From positions 1,798,001 through 1,862,000 of the forward strand of contig NZ_BSST01000001.1 in assembly GCF_030161395.1 (NCBI RefSeq): a DNA stretch of 64,000 nucleotides. Reading direction: 5' to 3'. Below are positions 51,889 to 61,090 of the stretch, piece after piece (positions within the stretch are counted from its first letter, which is position 1; the number at the start of each line of letters is the position of its first letter). The notes under the pieces are model-generated. The model saw nothing but the letters and a program-made list of their open reading frames with translations. It searched no databases and was not told the DNA's origin. The translations under genes were made by a program, and so were the position numbers. Source of the stretch: Thalassotalea insulae. GTDB lineage: Bacteria > Pseudomonadota > Gammaproteobacteria > Enterobacterales > Alteromonadaceae.

Positions 51889-54174
51889 TTACTTGTTCAA
51901 CGTTTCAAAAAAATATTCTTTAGGTGGCGTTGCCCCTAACAAGTGAGTAACAAAATAATCCCAACGTTTACGCATCATAAAGGGCTCGCGGGCAAAACCG
52001 TGGCCACGATTAGGCAGCAATAACATATCAAAATCTTTATTTGCCTTAATTAGTGCTTCTACCACTACTAGGGTGTTATTAGGATGGACATTAGTGTCTG
52101 TGGTGCCATGAGCGATTAATAACTTACCTTTTAAGTTATCCACTAGTAGTTGATTCGCCTGGCTATCATAGTTACTAGTGCCATCTTCATTTTTCACTTC
52201 CAGACCATGCCATTTTTCGCCCCAATCATCTTCATATAAGCGGTTATCATGATTACCCGCCTGCGATACCGCGACGCTATAAAAATCAGGGAAGGTCAGC
52301 AAAGCACGAGTAGACGCAAAACCACCGCCAGAATGCCCCCAGATACCAACTCGTGAGTCATCAATCCAAACATATTTTTCTGCCAGTTGTTTAATCGCCG
52401 CGACTTGATCCGGAATACCACTGTCGCCCATATTTCCGTAATAGGCTTCATGGAAACTTTTTGAACGCCCCGGCGTACCAAGCGCATCAATTTCAATCAC
52501 AATAAACCCAAGCTCAGCTATCGCCTGATTGTCTCCACGCGCGCTACGGAAGTGACGACCGCGAATACTACCAACTTGTGGACCAGGATAGAGATAGTTG
52601 ACCACTGGATATTGTTTGTTTTTATCAAAGTTACTCGGCTTATACATCAAGCCGTAGATATCTTGCTCACCATTACGATCTTTAACTACAAATGGCGTTG
52701 GTGCTTGCCAGCCAATTGTCGATAACGCTGAGATGTCCATTTTTTCAATAACGATACGTTTGCCAGTTGTTATATCACCTAAATAACTGACTTCCGGCTG
52801 TTCATAAGTTGAGCTGCGATCGAGAAAGTACTGTCCGTCTTCTGATAGAGTAATACGATGGTGTTTCTTTTCAGGCGTTAACAATGTCAGATCTGAGCCA
52901 TCTTTATTCACACTGTAGAGATAATGAAAATATGGATCACTCCCTTCACGTCCAGCACCAGTAAAAATCAATTTCCCTGTCTTTTCATTGACAGCTAACA
53001 ATGTGATAACCGTCCAGTCACCGTGAGTAATTTGCTTTTTCACTTTCCCGCTTGATGCATCGATCAGATATAAATGGCCCCAATCTGAACGCTGAGAAAA
53101 CCACACCACTTCGTTAGTTTTTGCTAAATAACGCCAGCTAATACCACCGACACCTGACTCAAAAAAGCTTTCTTCCGTTTCGGTAAATACAGTTTTTACC
53201 TTACCGGTAGCTGCATCCGCAATACGCAATGTTGCTTTTTTATGATCTCGAGATGAAGAGACAAAGGCAAAGTTTGAGCTATCGGATGCCCAGTCAACAT
53301 CTAATAAACTACCGTCTCGGCCCGCAACATGATCAGTAATAGTAGAACGTTGAGCATCTGGCGCCATGTCTAATGGGATCACCTTAGCTTGCTCGACATC
53401 GATGACGACACGGTGAATGGTAAATATATGTTCATCACCTGGTAGCGGGTATTTCCAGATGTCTATTTTAGGGTGACCAACAATAGTAGAGACGACCCCC
53501 ATGTCACCGACGTTGCGACTGTCATGCCTGAAAGTGGTTAATTTTTTTGAATCTGGTGACCATTTAACTACGGGTTTGTCATCTCTGATCCAGCCAGCAT
53601 TATTAGTACCATAGCCAAAATCTTCGATACCGTCAGTCGTTAGCGGACGTTCCTCGTTACTTACTAAATCCCTGAGCCATAGATTATGTCCCTTAATAAA
53701 CACGGCACGTTTACCATCCGGTGAAACCAGCTCATTTTCCTTAGGTGCCATATTATCTTTTTTACATAGATAACTGGTTATATTACAACTATACGTCAGC
53801 TGCTTAACCTTGAGATTAATGGTATTTTTGTCAGTAAAACGAAATGAACGAAATGGCAATTTATTATGGTCAACTTCACTTTCGGTGATACGCGCTAAAG
53901 CTTCTGCTAATCTTTTATGATCAAAGGCCAGCTCTTTCTTTTGCTGCTTTACGTCATAACGATAAAAGCGATTGCCGTCTAAAGTATGGCTACGATAAGT
54001 CAGCCGTTGTTCATCTGACCAACGAGGATAATCAACCGTACCTGTTACTAAAGTATCTGTCGTCGCCGATAACTGTTGTTCAGCCCGTTGGTAATCTTCA
54101 ACACTCAGTTGCTGAGCGTAACTCACTTGGCTCGCAAGTGCGAAAACCGCAGAAATAGAGAGTAGTTTCCTCAT
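51889..54174 (-). CDS. exported dipeptidyl-peptidase IV-like S9 serine peptidase
   Basis: A 761-aa protein with a signal peptide, a beta-propeller-like N-terminal part (DPP-IV N domain) and an alpha/beta-hydrolase C-terminal domain. The nucleophile is in GHSGGG (about residue 615), followed by GTTDTNVH with the Asp and NRGHGF with the His. DPP-IV enzymes remove dipeptides after proline, useful for periplasmic peptide breakdown. Confidence 0.93.
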   Translation of the reverse strand: MRKLLSISAVFALASQVSYAQQLSVEDYQRAEQQLSATTDTLVTGTVDYPRWSDEQRLTYRSHTLDGNRFYRYDVKQQKKELAFDHKRLAEALARITESEVDHNKLPFRSFRFTDKNTINLKVKQLTYSCNITSYLCKKDNMAPKENELVSPDGKRAVFIKGHNLWLRDLVSNEERPLTTDGIEDFGYGTNNAGWIRDDKPVVKWSPDSKKLTTFRHDSRNVGDMGVVSTIVGHPKIDIWKYPLPGDEHIFTIHRVVIDVEQAKVIPLDMAPDAQRSTITDHVAGRDGSLLDVDWASDSSNFAFVSSSRDHKKATLRIADAATGKVKTVFTETEESFFESGVGGISWRYLAKTNEVVWFSQRSDWGHLYLIDASSGKVKKQITHGDWTVITLLAVNEKTGKLIFTGAGREGSDPYFHYLYSVNKDGSDLTLLTPEKKHHRITLSEDGQYFLDRSSTYEQPEVSYLGDITTGKRIVIEKMDISALSTIGWQAPTPFVVKDRNGEQDIYGLMYKPSNFDKNKQYPVVNYLYPGPQVGSIRGRHFRSARGDNQAIAELGFIVIEIDALGTPGRSKSFHEAYYGNMGDSGIPDQVAAIKQLAEKYVWIDDSRVGIWGHSGGGFASTRALLTFPDFYSVAVSQAGNHDNRLYEDDWGEKWHGLEVKNEDGTSNYDSQANQLLVDNLKGKLLIAHGTTDTNVHPNNTLVVVEALIKANKDFDMLLLPNRGHGFAREPFMMRKRWDYFVTHLLGATPPKEYFFETLNK

Positions 54175-54324
54175 AGAAAAACCTTCTTATCATTATCATT
54201 GCCAATATCATATCAGCGATTTATTGTTAGCATCAGATATTATCACAGTCGGATTGCAAGATAGCTATCTCACGTTGAGTACCTGATTTTCCACGACGAA
54301 TTCCTATTCGGCACCACCAGCTAC

Positions 54325-54370
54325 GACTAAAGTCTAGTGTCAATTGTTGACAATATAGACTTAGGTCTAA
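54325..54370. promoter_or_regulatory. nested inverted repeats upstream of the porin gene
   Basis: GACTAAAGTC (54325-54334), GTCAATTGTTGAC and TAGACTTAGGTCTAA (54356-54370) form nested palindromes. AAGTCTA and TAGACTT are a matched 7-bp pair. They look like paired sites for a response regulator; the GACTAAAGT core recurs at 42638-42646. Confidence 0.4.
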
Positions 54371-54492
54371 TTCCTTATTAACAAATTACGCTCTACCGTA
54401 ATAACCAGAATTAAAAATACAAATTAAAAAATAACGATAAAAGTAGCCTGCAAGTTTGTGCTGCTAAGAGCAATTAAAATGGGGAAAGTGTG

Positions 54493-55551
54493 ATGTTAAA
54501 CAATAGAAAAAGCCTGCTGGCCACCAGTTTGCTGGTAGTAGCAAGTAGTGCGAATGCGGGCTATGAAATCAAGTTATCCGATCAGGACACCATAACCTTT
54601 GGTGGTTATATTCAAGGAGATATTCGCTACATTGACGGCAATGCGGCATCAACTTTAACGAATGATGATTTTTGGATTGGTCATGTGGTGAAAGATGATA
54701 TTTCCAATGTTCGATTTCATGCCGACTCGACGCGCTTTAACACCAAATACGTCCACGGTGATGTCACTGGGTTTATAGAATTTGACCTCTTTGGCGGTGG
54801 TGGCAATGAAAAATTAACCAATTCCAGACATCCGCGTTTACGCCATGCCTTTATCAAATATAAAAACTGGACAGTTGGACAAACCTGGTCGACATTTGTC
54901 AATACCAGCGCTATCGCCGAAGCAGCAGATTTCGGCGGTCCTTTAGTGGCTTCAGCCTTTATTCGTCAAGATCAAGTACGCTACACTAACGGCGGCCTGC
55001 AAATTGCTATCGAAAACCCAGAATCTTATGGTGGCTATGTTGGCGCTGGAGGCTACGGTGCAAAAGACTCAGTGCCTGATGTCATCGCTAAATACACTTT
55101 TAAAGGTGATTGGGGCAATGTATCCATTGCCGCCGTTGCCAAACAGCTGGAAACCGCCATGGGCGAATCTGAATCCGGTGTTGGTTACGGTATTGCCGGT
55201 CGTATCAAGACGGTAGGTAAAGACGATTTTCGTTTCCAATTACATGGTGGCAATACCGGTCGCTATGTTGGTGCGGCGGCGGCAACCGATCTTGTCGGTG
55301 AAGAAGTCGAAGAAACCACTTCAATACTAGTATCCTACCGTCATTTCTGGACGGAAGACCTGCGTTCTAATTTCTTTTATGGCAATACAGAAACAGATGA
55401 GTCAGATCGCGACCGCACTCACTGGGGGATTAATGTTTTTAAACAAATTAATGCCAAATTATCTTACGGTATCGAGTTTGGTAATTTCGACGCTAAAGAT
55501 TTAGATGCCGATTCTGATTACGCCCAAATTTCAGTAAAGTATGTGCTATAG
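54493..55551 (+). CDS. outer-membrane porin (DcaP-like)
   Basis: About 352 aa with a signal peptide (cleavage SANA-G), repeated amphipathic beta strands and a final aromatic-rich strand ending in VKYVL. GGYIQGDIRY near the start resembles the DcaP-type porins. It probably admits small carboxylates or other nutrients. The start codon is the ATG at 54493, just after a GTG at 54490, with a GGGGAAAG site. Confidence 0.8.
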   Translation: MLNNRKSLLATSLLVVASSANAGYEIKLSDQDTITFGGYIQGDIRYIDGNAASTLTNDDFWIGHVVKDDISNVRFHADSTRFNTKYVHGDVTGFIEFDLFGGGGNEKLTNSRHPRLRHAFIKYKNWTVGQTWSTFVNTSAIAEAADFGGPLVASAFIRQDQVRYTNGGLQIAIENPESYGGYVGAGGYGAKDSVPDVIAKYTFKGDWGNVSIAAVAKQLETAMGESESGVGYGIAGRIKTVGKDDFRFQLHGGNTGRYVGAAAATDLVGEEVEETTSILVSYRHFWTEDLRSNFFYGNTETDESDRDRTHWGINVFKQINAKLSYGIEFGNFDAKDLDADSDYAQISVKYVL

Positions 55552-55609
55552 CGCACAACCAAGACCACCAACTTGCGTTAGTCAATCTCATTAAGTTGAG
55601 ATTGTTTAC

Positions 55610-55634
55610 GGGGAAGCAATGCTTCCCCTTTTTT
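55610..55634 (+). terminator. intrinsic terminator of the porin gene
   Basis: GGGGAAGC-AAT-GCTTCCCC followed by T residues. A second hairpin (CAATCTCA/TGAGATTG) lies just upstream. Confidence 0.9.
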
Positions 55635-55767
55635 ACTTTCCATTAACATACATTTTCTATATCAATCACTTAACAGTAAATAATCACACGATATGATTGG
55701 CATTTTAACCATAGCTAAATGATAATTATTGTTCTTAAATATACAAGTACAATAACTTTGGTGGTTT

Positions 55768-57306
55768 ATGACAATACGCACTTCTGCAAATGAAGTTTTA
55801 TTTGACGTTACAGAGCAACTGGTTTCGACAACCGATTTACAGGGCGACATTATTTATGCTAACGATAATTTTTGTCGGGTCGCAGGCTACACTAAGGAAG
55901 AATTAATCGGTCAGCATCACAACATAGTTCGACATCCGGATATGCCTAAAGCAGCGTTTGCAGATTTATGGCAGAAGCTCAAACGCGGTGATTCCTGGCG
56001 CGGCATGGTAAAAAATCGCTGCAAGAATGGTGATTACTATTGGGTAGATGCCTATGTAACTCCTATATACCAAGAGAATAATATTATTGGTTACCAATCA
56101 GTGCGCGTTGCGCCCAGCCAAGAACAAAAGCAAGCTGCCCAAGCCTTATACAACTCAATTAATAACAATAAGCGTGTGACAGAATTTTCCACCAATATTA
56201 GTTTAAAACAATTTATTTGTGTCCTGATTATTGCAGCGGCGAGTCTTGTTGCTGCTTGGCAGTTTAGCTGGTCAGCGGCATTGTTATTATTGCTTATGGT
56301 TGCGATGTTAATTACTGTTTATTTTGACGAGCTGATTCTGCTACCAAGAGAAGTCTCGCGTATCAAAGCGAAATACGACAGCCCTTCCCGTTTATTATTT
56401 TGCGGTAAAGGTTTGACTGCTCTACTCAACTACCCTTTTGTTATGCAGCAAGCCAAAATCAGAACTATTCTTGGTCGCAGTAAAGATACCGGTGATTTAT
56501 TAGTACAACTTGCCAGCCAGTTAAACCAAAGTTCACAACAATCATTAACCGGCTTGCTGGAAGAAAATGATCACCTAGATCAGCTGGCGACGGCGATCAC
56601 CCAGATGAGTGCCACGATTGGCGAAGTCAGTCAAAGTACCAATAGTGCACATGATAAAATGCTGGATATTGTCGAAAAATGTCATCACACCATTAGCACT
56701 ATTGACACCACTCAAGGAAAAATAAGCGGGCTTTCTAACGAGGTAGAAAACGCCGCAACTACCGCCACCTCTTTAGTGACTGATGCAACCAAAATAGCAG
56801 AAATCATGAGTGAGATTCAGGGCATTGCTGATCAAACCAACTTATTGGCACTAAATGCGGCAATTGAGGCGGCCCGAGCTGGTGAGCAAGGACGAGGCTT
56901 CGCGGTCGTAGCTGATGAAGTAAGAACCTTAGCAAGCCGCACTCAGGCAGCAACCGAACAAATTCAACACTCGGTTGTTGAACTACAAAAAACTTTGGAA
57001 CGCTGGAGCCAAGTGATGCTAGCGAGCCGGGATTCAGCAAATAACTGTGTTGATGACACCACAGAAGCCAAGCAGCAAATGGATCTAATTGTTGCTATGG
57101 TGGATGAAATTACCGGCTTAAGCCAGCAAATCGCCACCGCAACCGAGCAACAAAGTGTAGTAGCAGAACAAGTCAATGAAAGTATTCATACCATAGACGG
57201 TATTTCCAAAGAGAATACCCAGATGGCAGAAAATGTCAGTGGTTATGGTCAGGCGGTTAATGAAAAAGCCCAGACACTGGAAATGTTAAGCTCAACTTTC
57301 AGATAA
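55768..57306 (+). CDS. Aer-like PAS-containing chemotaxis receptor
   Basis: A 512-aa protein with a PAS domain (residues ~15-120: NDNFCRVAGYTKEELIG; WRGMVKNRCKNGDYYWVDAY), two membrane helices (~150-195) and an MCP signalling domain with the hairpin EIQGIADQTNLLALNAAIEA. The layout is that of Aer, which senses oxygen or redox through FAD bound in PAS. No methyl-accepting sites can be assigned with certainty. Confidence 0.92.
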   Translation: MTIRTSANEVLFDVTEQLVSTTDLQGDIIYANDNFCRVAGYTKEELIGQHHNIVRHPDMPKAAFADLWQKLKRGDSWRGMVKNRCKNGDYYWVDAYVTPIYQENNIIGYQSVRVAPSQEQKQAAQALYNSINNNKRVTEFSTNISLKQFICVLIIAAASLVAAWQFSWSAALLLLLMVAMLITVYFDELILLPREVSRIKAKYDSPSRLLFCGKGLTALLNYPFVMQQAKIRTILGRSKDTGDLLVQLASQLNQSSQQSLTGLLEENDHLDQLATAITQMSATIGEVSQSTNSAHDKMLDIVEKCHHTISTIDTTQGKISGLSNEVENAATTATSLVTDATKIAEIMSEIQGIADQTNLLALNAAIEAARAGEQGRGFAVVADEVRTLASRTQAATEQIQHSVVELQKTLERWSQVMLASRDSANNCVDDTTEAKQQMDLIVAMVDEITGLSQQIATATEQQSVVAEQVNESIHTIDGISKENTQMAENVSGYGQAVNEKAQTLEMLSSTFR

Positions 57307-57337
57307 CTCTTCACTTATCGCAATGAGTGTTAAACAA

Positions 57338-57371
57338 CCAGAGCCGGATTATGACATTAATCTGGCTCTGG
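57338..57371. terminator. hairpin between converging receptor and MFS genes
   Basis: CCAGAGCCGGATTA-TGACAT-TAATCTGGCTCTGG, a 14-bp stem with one G-T pair. No strong T-run follows, so termination strength is uncertain. Confidence 0.6.
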
Positions 57372-57454
57372 CTTGTTAAATAGATTTAGCTAGAACGTAT
57401 TGCTTTTTAACGTTTATTTTTGCAGCAAATCTCAACACTGTCTACTGCCCCAAA

Positions 57455-58657
57455 TCACTTTCGCCAAAAACATAAGATTAGAGTAAGAGCTAATACCGAC
57501 GAAGAAACCATCATGGCTAAGGTAATGGAGTGATCCACCAAAAAACCAGCAGCAAATGCTCCTAATGAGGCGGCACTAATTTTAGCCGCGGCAACCCACA
57601 TATATATCTGCGCCGCTCCCTGCTGAGGTGCGTATTCACTTCTCGCTGCCAGCGTCACCGCAAAAAAGATGGAATTGATAACACCGCATAGCCAGTAGCC
57701 GACAAGACCGAGACTAAAAGAAGAGCTGAAGCTGATCAGTATCAGTGTTAGCAATACCCCACTACCAACATTTCTGAGCAAAGTTAGTACTTCAGATTGC
57801 ATAGGCCTAATCATCAGTAACACTGCACCGCATACACAACCAATACCATAGCAAGTTACCAGATAAGCCCCACTTGCTTTACTATGCTGCCAGAACTCAC
57901 TGAGATAAACCGCTAATACTGGCAAAGCTGCGACACTAAAGGAAGCACCTGAAGTCATGCTTATCGTACGCTTTAGTGGACCGGACTGACGCATAATATC
58001 AATAACTTGTCTAAATCCCAGTGTAGCGACTTTTTTCTGGGTAATTTCATGCTCAGGCGTTGGCAGGCACAGAATAAATAATCCTGAAAGCACCGGCAAA
58101 CACATCAACAGGCTAACCGCTAACTGAATGGAATAACTTGTAGTTAACAACGCGATTAGCATCGGTCCCAACGTCAAACCAAAGCCATAAGTGAAAGTAT
58201 CATAGCTTTGTGCACGGCGCCGGGCAGATAAATCTTCAGCAACAAGATAAATAAGTTGAGTACTGAGCCCGCCCATCATAAATGAGCTACAAATACCGCA
58301 AATTAACAATGAACCGATCGTTAACCAGATAAAATCCCACTGAAAGCCTAAAATAGCCAATTGAAAGAAAACGGTAAACAAAAAAGTACAGACGGCTATA
58401 ATCCGCCGAGGATTATCCGACTGATCTAACCAGCGGCCATAAATAGGGCCAAGAACATGAGGAGCAGTCAAACAGGCAGCCAGTGCTCCAGCCACTTTTC
58501 CCTGTGCACCATAACTATTTGCCAGCAGAATAATGGCCACCGCCGAACCACCGGTAGCCATACGTGCCAACACCGCAGCCAGTACATAACGGGGCAGTTC
58601 CGCCAACTTAAAGGGTGATAATAACCATGTCCGCTTAGTCTTGAGATAACCACTCAT
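57455..58657 (-). CDS. MFS transporter
   Basis: A 400-aa membrane protein with about 12 helices and the MFS loop YGRWLDQSDNPRR between helices 2 and 3. It starts 7 bp after the DHDPS-family gene on the same strand. Substrate unknown; it probably carries the substrate or product of that enzyme. Confidence 0.85.
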   Translation of the reverse strand: MSGYLKTKRTWLLSPFKLAELPRYVLAAVLARMATGGSAVAIILLANSYGAQGKVAGALAACLTAPHVLGPIYGRWLDQSDNPRRIIAVCTFLFTVFFQLAILGFQWDFIWLTIGSLLICGICSSFMMGGLSTQLIYLVAEDLSARRRAQSYDTFTYGFGLTLGPMLIALLTTSYSIQLAVSLLMCLPVLSGLFILCLPTPEHEITQKKVATLGFRQVIDIMRQSGPLKRTISMTSGASFSVAALPVLAVYLSEFWQHSKASGAYLVTCYGIGCVCGAVLLMIRPMQSEVLTLLRNVGSGVLLTLILISFSSSFSLGLVGYWLCGVINSIFFAVTLAARSEYAPQQGAAQIYMWVAAAKISAASLGAFAAGFLVDHSITLAMMVSSSVLALTLILCFWRK

Positions 58658-58664
58658 AATCCGC

Positions 58665-59552
58665 TTAATCCAATTGCAACTGTTTAAGCAAGTTCGCTAA
58701 CATTACCCGATCTTCTCCCGCTAACGGACTAAGAGGTTGTGGTAAACAATTGACTTCGCTATAACCCAAAATATTAGCAGCGGTAGCCATCACCCGCATT
58801 CCGCCTTTATTACGTGCAAACAATTCCCAAAGTCCATCGAGTTTTTTCGCCGACTGTATCACTTTCTGATCAGACTGAGCAGCGTGGATCAGGCGTTTCA
58901 CTGTATGAGGAAATAATCCCCCTAACACCGACAACCACAGATCGCAGCCTGCTGCTATACCTGCCGCGCCGAATTTGTCACCACTAACACCAATAGCGAC
59001 AGTCTCTGGGACTATGTTGCGCAATTGAGCCAAACGTTCTACACCTTGCTCAGTCGCAAACGGCATGCCTGGAATTTTAATCGCGGCAACCTTGGGCAAG
59101 TGAGATACGTTATGATAGAGCTCATCACTAAAAGTAAAATTAGTGACACCGGGATTTTCATAAACACAAAGTGGTACCGACAGTTCAGCGGTAACCCGCT
59201 GATACAAAGAAAAAACTTCGTTTTCTTTCAGGGGATGATAAGAAACCGGTGCAAGCAAGACCGCGCTGACTCCTGCTTTTTGCACTGCCTCGGCGTTCCT
59301 TAATACGTCGGCGGTTCGCAACGCACCGATGCCAGCCATTACAGGAATATTATCTGCCAGTTCAACCGTACATTTTGCAACTGCCGATAATTCATCGCAT
59401 GTTAGATAAGGATAGAGGCCTGTCGAGCCCGTCGCACAAATGGAATCCACTCTGGCATTAGTTAAATTAGTGATTAAACGCTGATAAGCAGAGAAATCAA
59501 TTTTTTCATCATGAAAAGGGGTCACGGGAAATGCAGATAAACCAGTAAACAT
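58665..59552 (-). CDS. dihydrodipicolinate synthase-family aldolase/lyase
   Basis: A 295-aa TIM-barrel with Schiff-base Lys159 (VAAIKIPG), Tyr131 (VYENPG) and the GSTGLYP loop of the DapA/NanA superfamily. The start has AGGAG eight bases upstream. Because it shares an operon with an MFS transporter and is divergent from a MocR gene, it is more likely a catabolic enzyme for a sugar acid or hydroxy-amino acid than the lysine-pathway DapA. Confidence 0.88.
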   Translation of the reverse strand: MFTGLSAFPVTPFHDEKIDFSAYQRLITNLTNARVDSICATGSTGLYPYLTCDELSAVAKCTVELADNIPVMAGIGALRTADVLRNAEAVQKAGVSAVLLAPVSYHPLKENEVFSLYQRVTAELSVPLCVYENPGVTNFTFSDELYHNVSHLPKVAAIKIPGMPFATEQGVERLAQLRNIVPETVAIGVSGDKFGAAGIAAGCDLWLSVLGGLFPHTVKRLIHAAQSDQKVIQSAKKLDGLWELFARNKGGMRVMATAANILGYSEVNCLPQPLSPLAGEDRVMLANLLKQLQLD

Positions 59553-59603
59553 TTGAACTCCTATTTGGTTACAATGTAGATAGAATTAACTAAGCATAAG
59601 ATA

Positions 59604-59650
59604 AATAACCTCAGGTTATTTTGACATATGACACAAACTATATTGTCATA
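59604..59650. promoter_or_regulatory. inverted repeats in the divergent MocR promoter
   Basis: AATAACCT-C-AGGTTATT (59604-59620) and TATGACA...TGTCATA (59627-59633 and 59644-59650). A TTGACA -35 lies between them at 59621-59626. They are candidate sites for the divergent MocR regulator, which often binds repeats in its own promoter. Confidence 0.5.
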
Positions 59651-59658
59651 GGACAAAA

Positions 59659-60969
59659 ATGAAAGTCAAGATTTCAGGTAATAGTGCACAAGAAATTTTT
59701 ACCTCTATTCGTCAGCTAACCAGTGATGGTCAACTAATGGCGGGAGATTTGCTACCTTCAGTTCGCGAATTGGCAGAGCAGTTAGGCGTCAATCGCAACA
59801 CAGTGTCAGCCGCATATCAGCGTTTATCCAAAGCTGGCATTGCCGTAACCCAAGGACGTCTGGGCACACGTATTTGTCAGGAACCTAGCGCTGGAGAGCA
59901 AGAAGGAATAACAGATACTGCACTGTTTGATCTGGCAGATGGCAGCCCAAGACGCGAATGGTTACCGGATTTAAATAAAGTGGCTGGTCATACTCAGTTG
60001 GCTCAATTTTTATACGGTGAAGCAACTATACTGCCGCAAATCTATCAATATGGTAAAGCATGGTTTGCCGGAGCTTGTCCGCCAAATTTTGATCTCACAT
60101 TATGTAATGGTGCCATCGACACACTCGAGCGTATGATGGCAGCTCATCTGGTGCCAGGTGATAAAGTCGTAGTAGAAGACCCATGTTATATCAGCTCTGC
60201 CAACGCGATACGTTTGGCGGGTATGCAAGTAGTCGCTGCCAAAGTAGACCAATACGGCATGTGTGCAAATGCGCTCAAAGCGGCATTGGAAAAAGGAGCA
60301 AAAGCAGTATTAATCACTCCCCGAGCACACAATCCTACTGGTGCCAGTATTTCTAGAGAACGTGCCGTTCAGTTACGTGAAGTATTAAGTCATTACCCTG
60401 AGGTGTTAGTGTTGGAAGACGATCATTTTTCTTTGCTGGCAGTAACGCCACATCATAGTGTCATTCCTGTGAGCACTTATAACTGGGCGGTGTTCCGTTC
60501 AGTATCAAAAGGCCTAGGGCCCGATCTGCGCATGGCTTTTGTCGCCGCTGATAAAGAGTCAATCAAACGCATTAATACCCGTTTAGCTCCTGGCATGTCA
60601 TGGGTCAGCCGGGTTTTACAATCACTGGTGTATACTTGCCTAACCACAAAAGCTTTCCAACAACAGCTTAATGCTGCAAAAGAGCATTGTGCGCATCGCC
60701 GAACTACGTTGATCAATGCCTTAGCAGCCCATGGAATTAGCATCGAACAAACCACAGATGGGCTTAATGTCTGGGTGCCGGTAACGGGTGATAGTCAGGC
60801 GATAATATATGCATTATCACGCAAAGGCTGGCTTGTCAGGGCTAGCACCAGTTTTGATATTGACGAGAAATCACAGGCGATCCGAGTCAGTGTACAAAAT
60901 ATGGAACCACAAACTGCCCATCAGTTCGCAGCTGATCTAGCCGCAATCATTGCACTTTACATGAAATAA
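59659..60969 (+). CDS. MocR-type GntR/aminotransferase regulator
   Basis: A 436-aa protein with an N-terminal GntR winged helix (residues ~10-75: PSVRELAEQLGVNRNTVSAAY) and a fold-type I aminotransferase domain with the PLP lysine in SVSKGLGPDLR and the VLEDDHFSLL motif. MocR proteins sense PLP or amino compounds. It is divergent from the DHDPS/MFS pair and probably controls it. Confidence 0.9.
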   Translation: MKVKISGNSAQEIFTSIRQLTSDGQLMAGDLLPSVRELAEQLGVNRNTVSAAYQRLSKAGIAVTQGRLGTRICQEPSAGEQEGITDTALFDLADGSPRREWLPDLNKVAGHTQLAQFLYGEATILPQIYQYGKAWFAGACPPNFDLTLCNGAIDTLERMMAAHLVPGDKVVVEDPCYISSANAIRLAGMQVVAAKVDQYGMCANALKAALEKGAKAVLITPRAHNPTGASISRERAVQLREVLSHYPEVLVLEDDHFSLLAVTPHHSVIPVSTYNWAVFRSVSKGLGPDLRMAFVAADKESIKRINTRLAPGMSWVSRVLQSLVYTCLTTKAFQQQLNAAKEHCAHRRTTLINALAAHGISIEQTTDGLNVWVPVTGDSQAIIYALSRKGWLVRASTSFDIDEKSQAIRVSVQNMEPQTAHQFAADLAAIIALYMK

Positions 60970-61090
60970 AGACCAATGCAGCGACACGCCAGGACTGATA
61001 AATATATTTCTGGTCCATTCAAAAAGCGAATTTATCTTCAACATTAACCGCCGGTAGCCACTAAAATAAAAATTAAATTCGCACTTGAGG

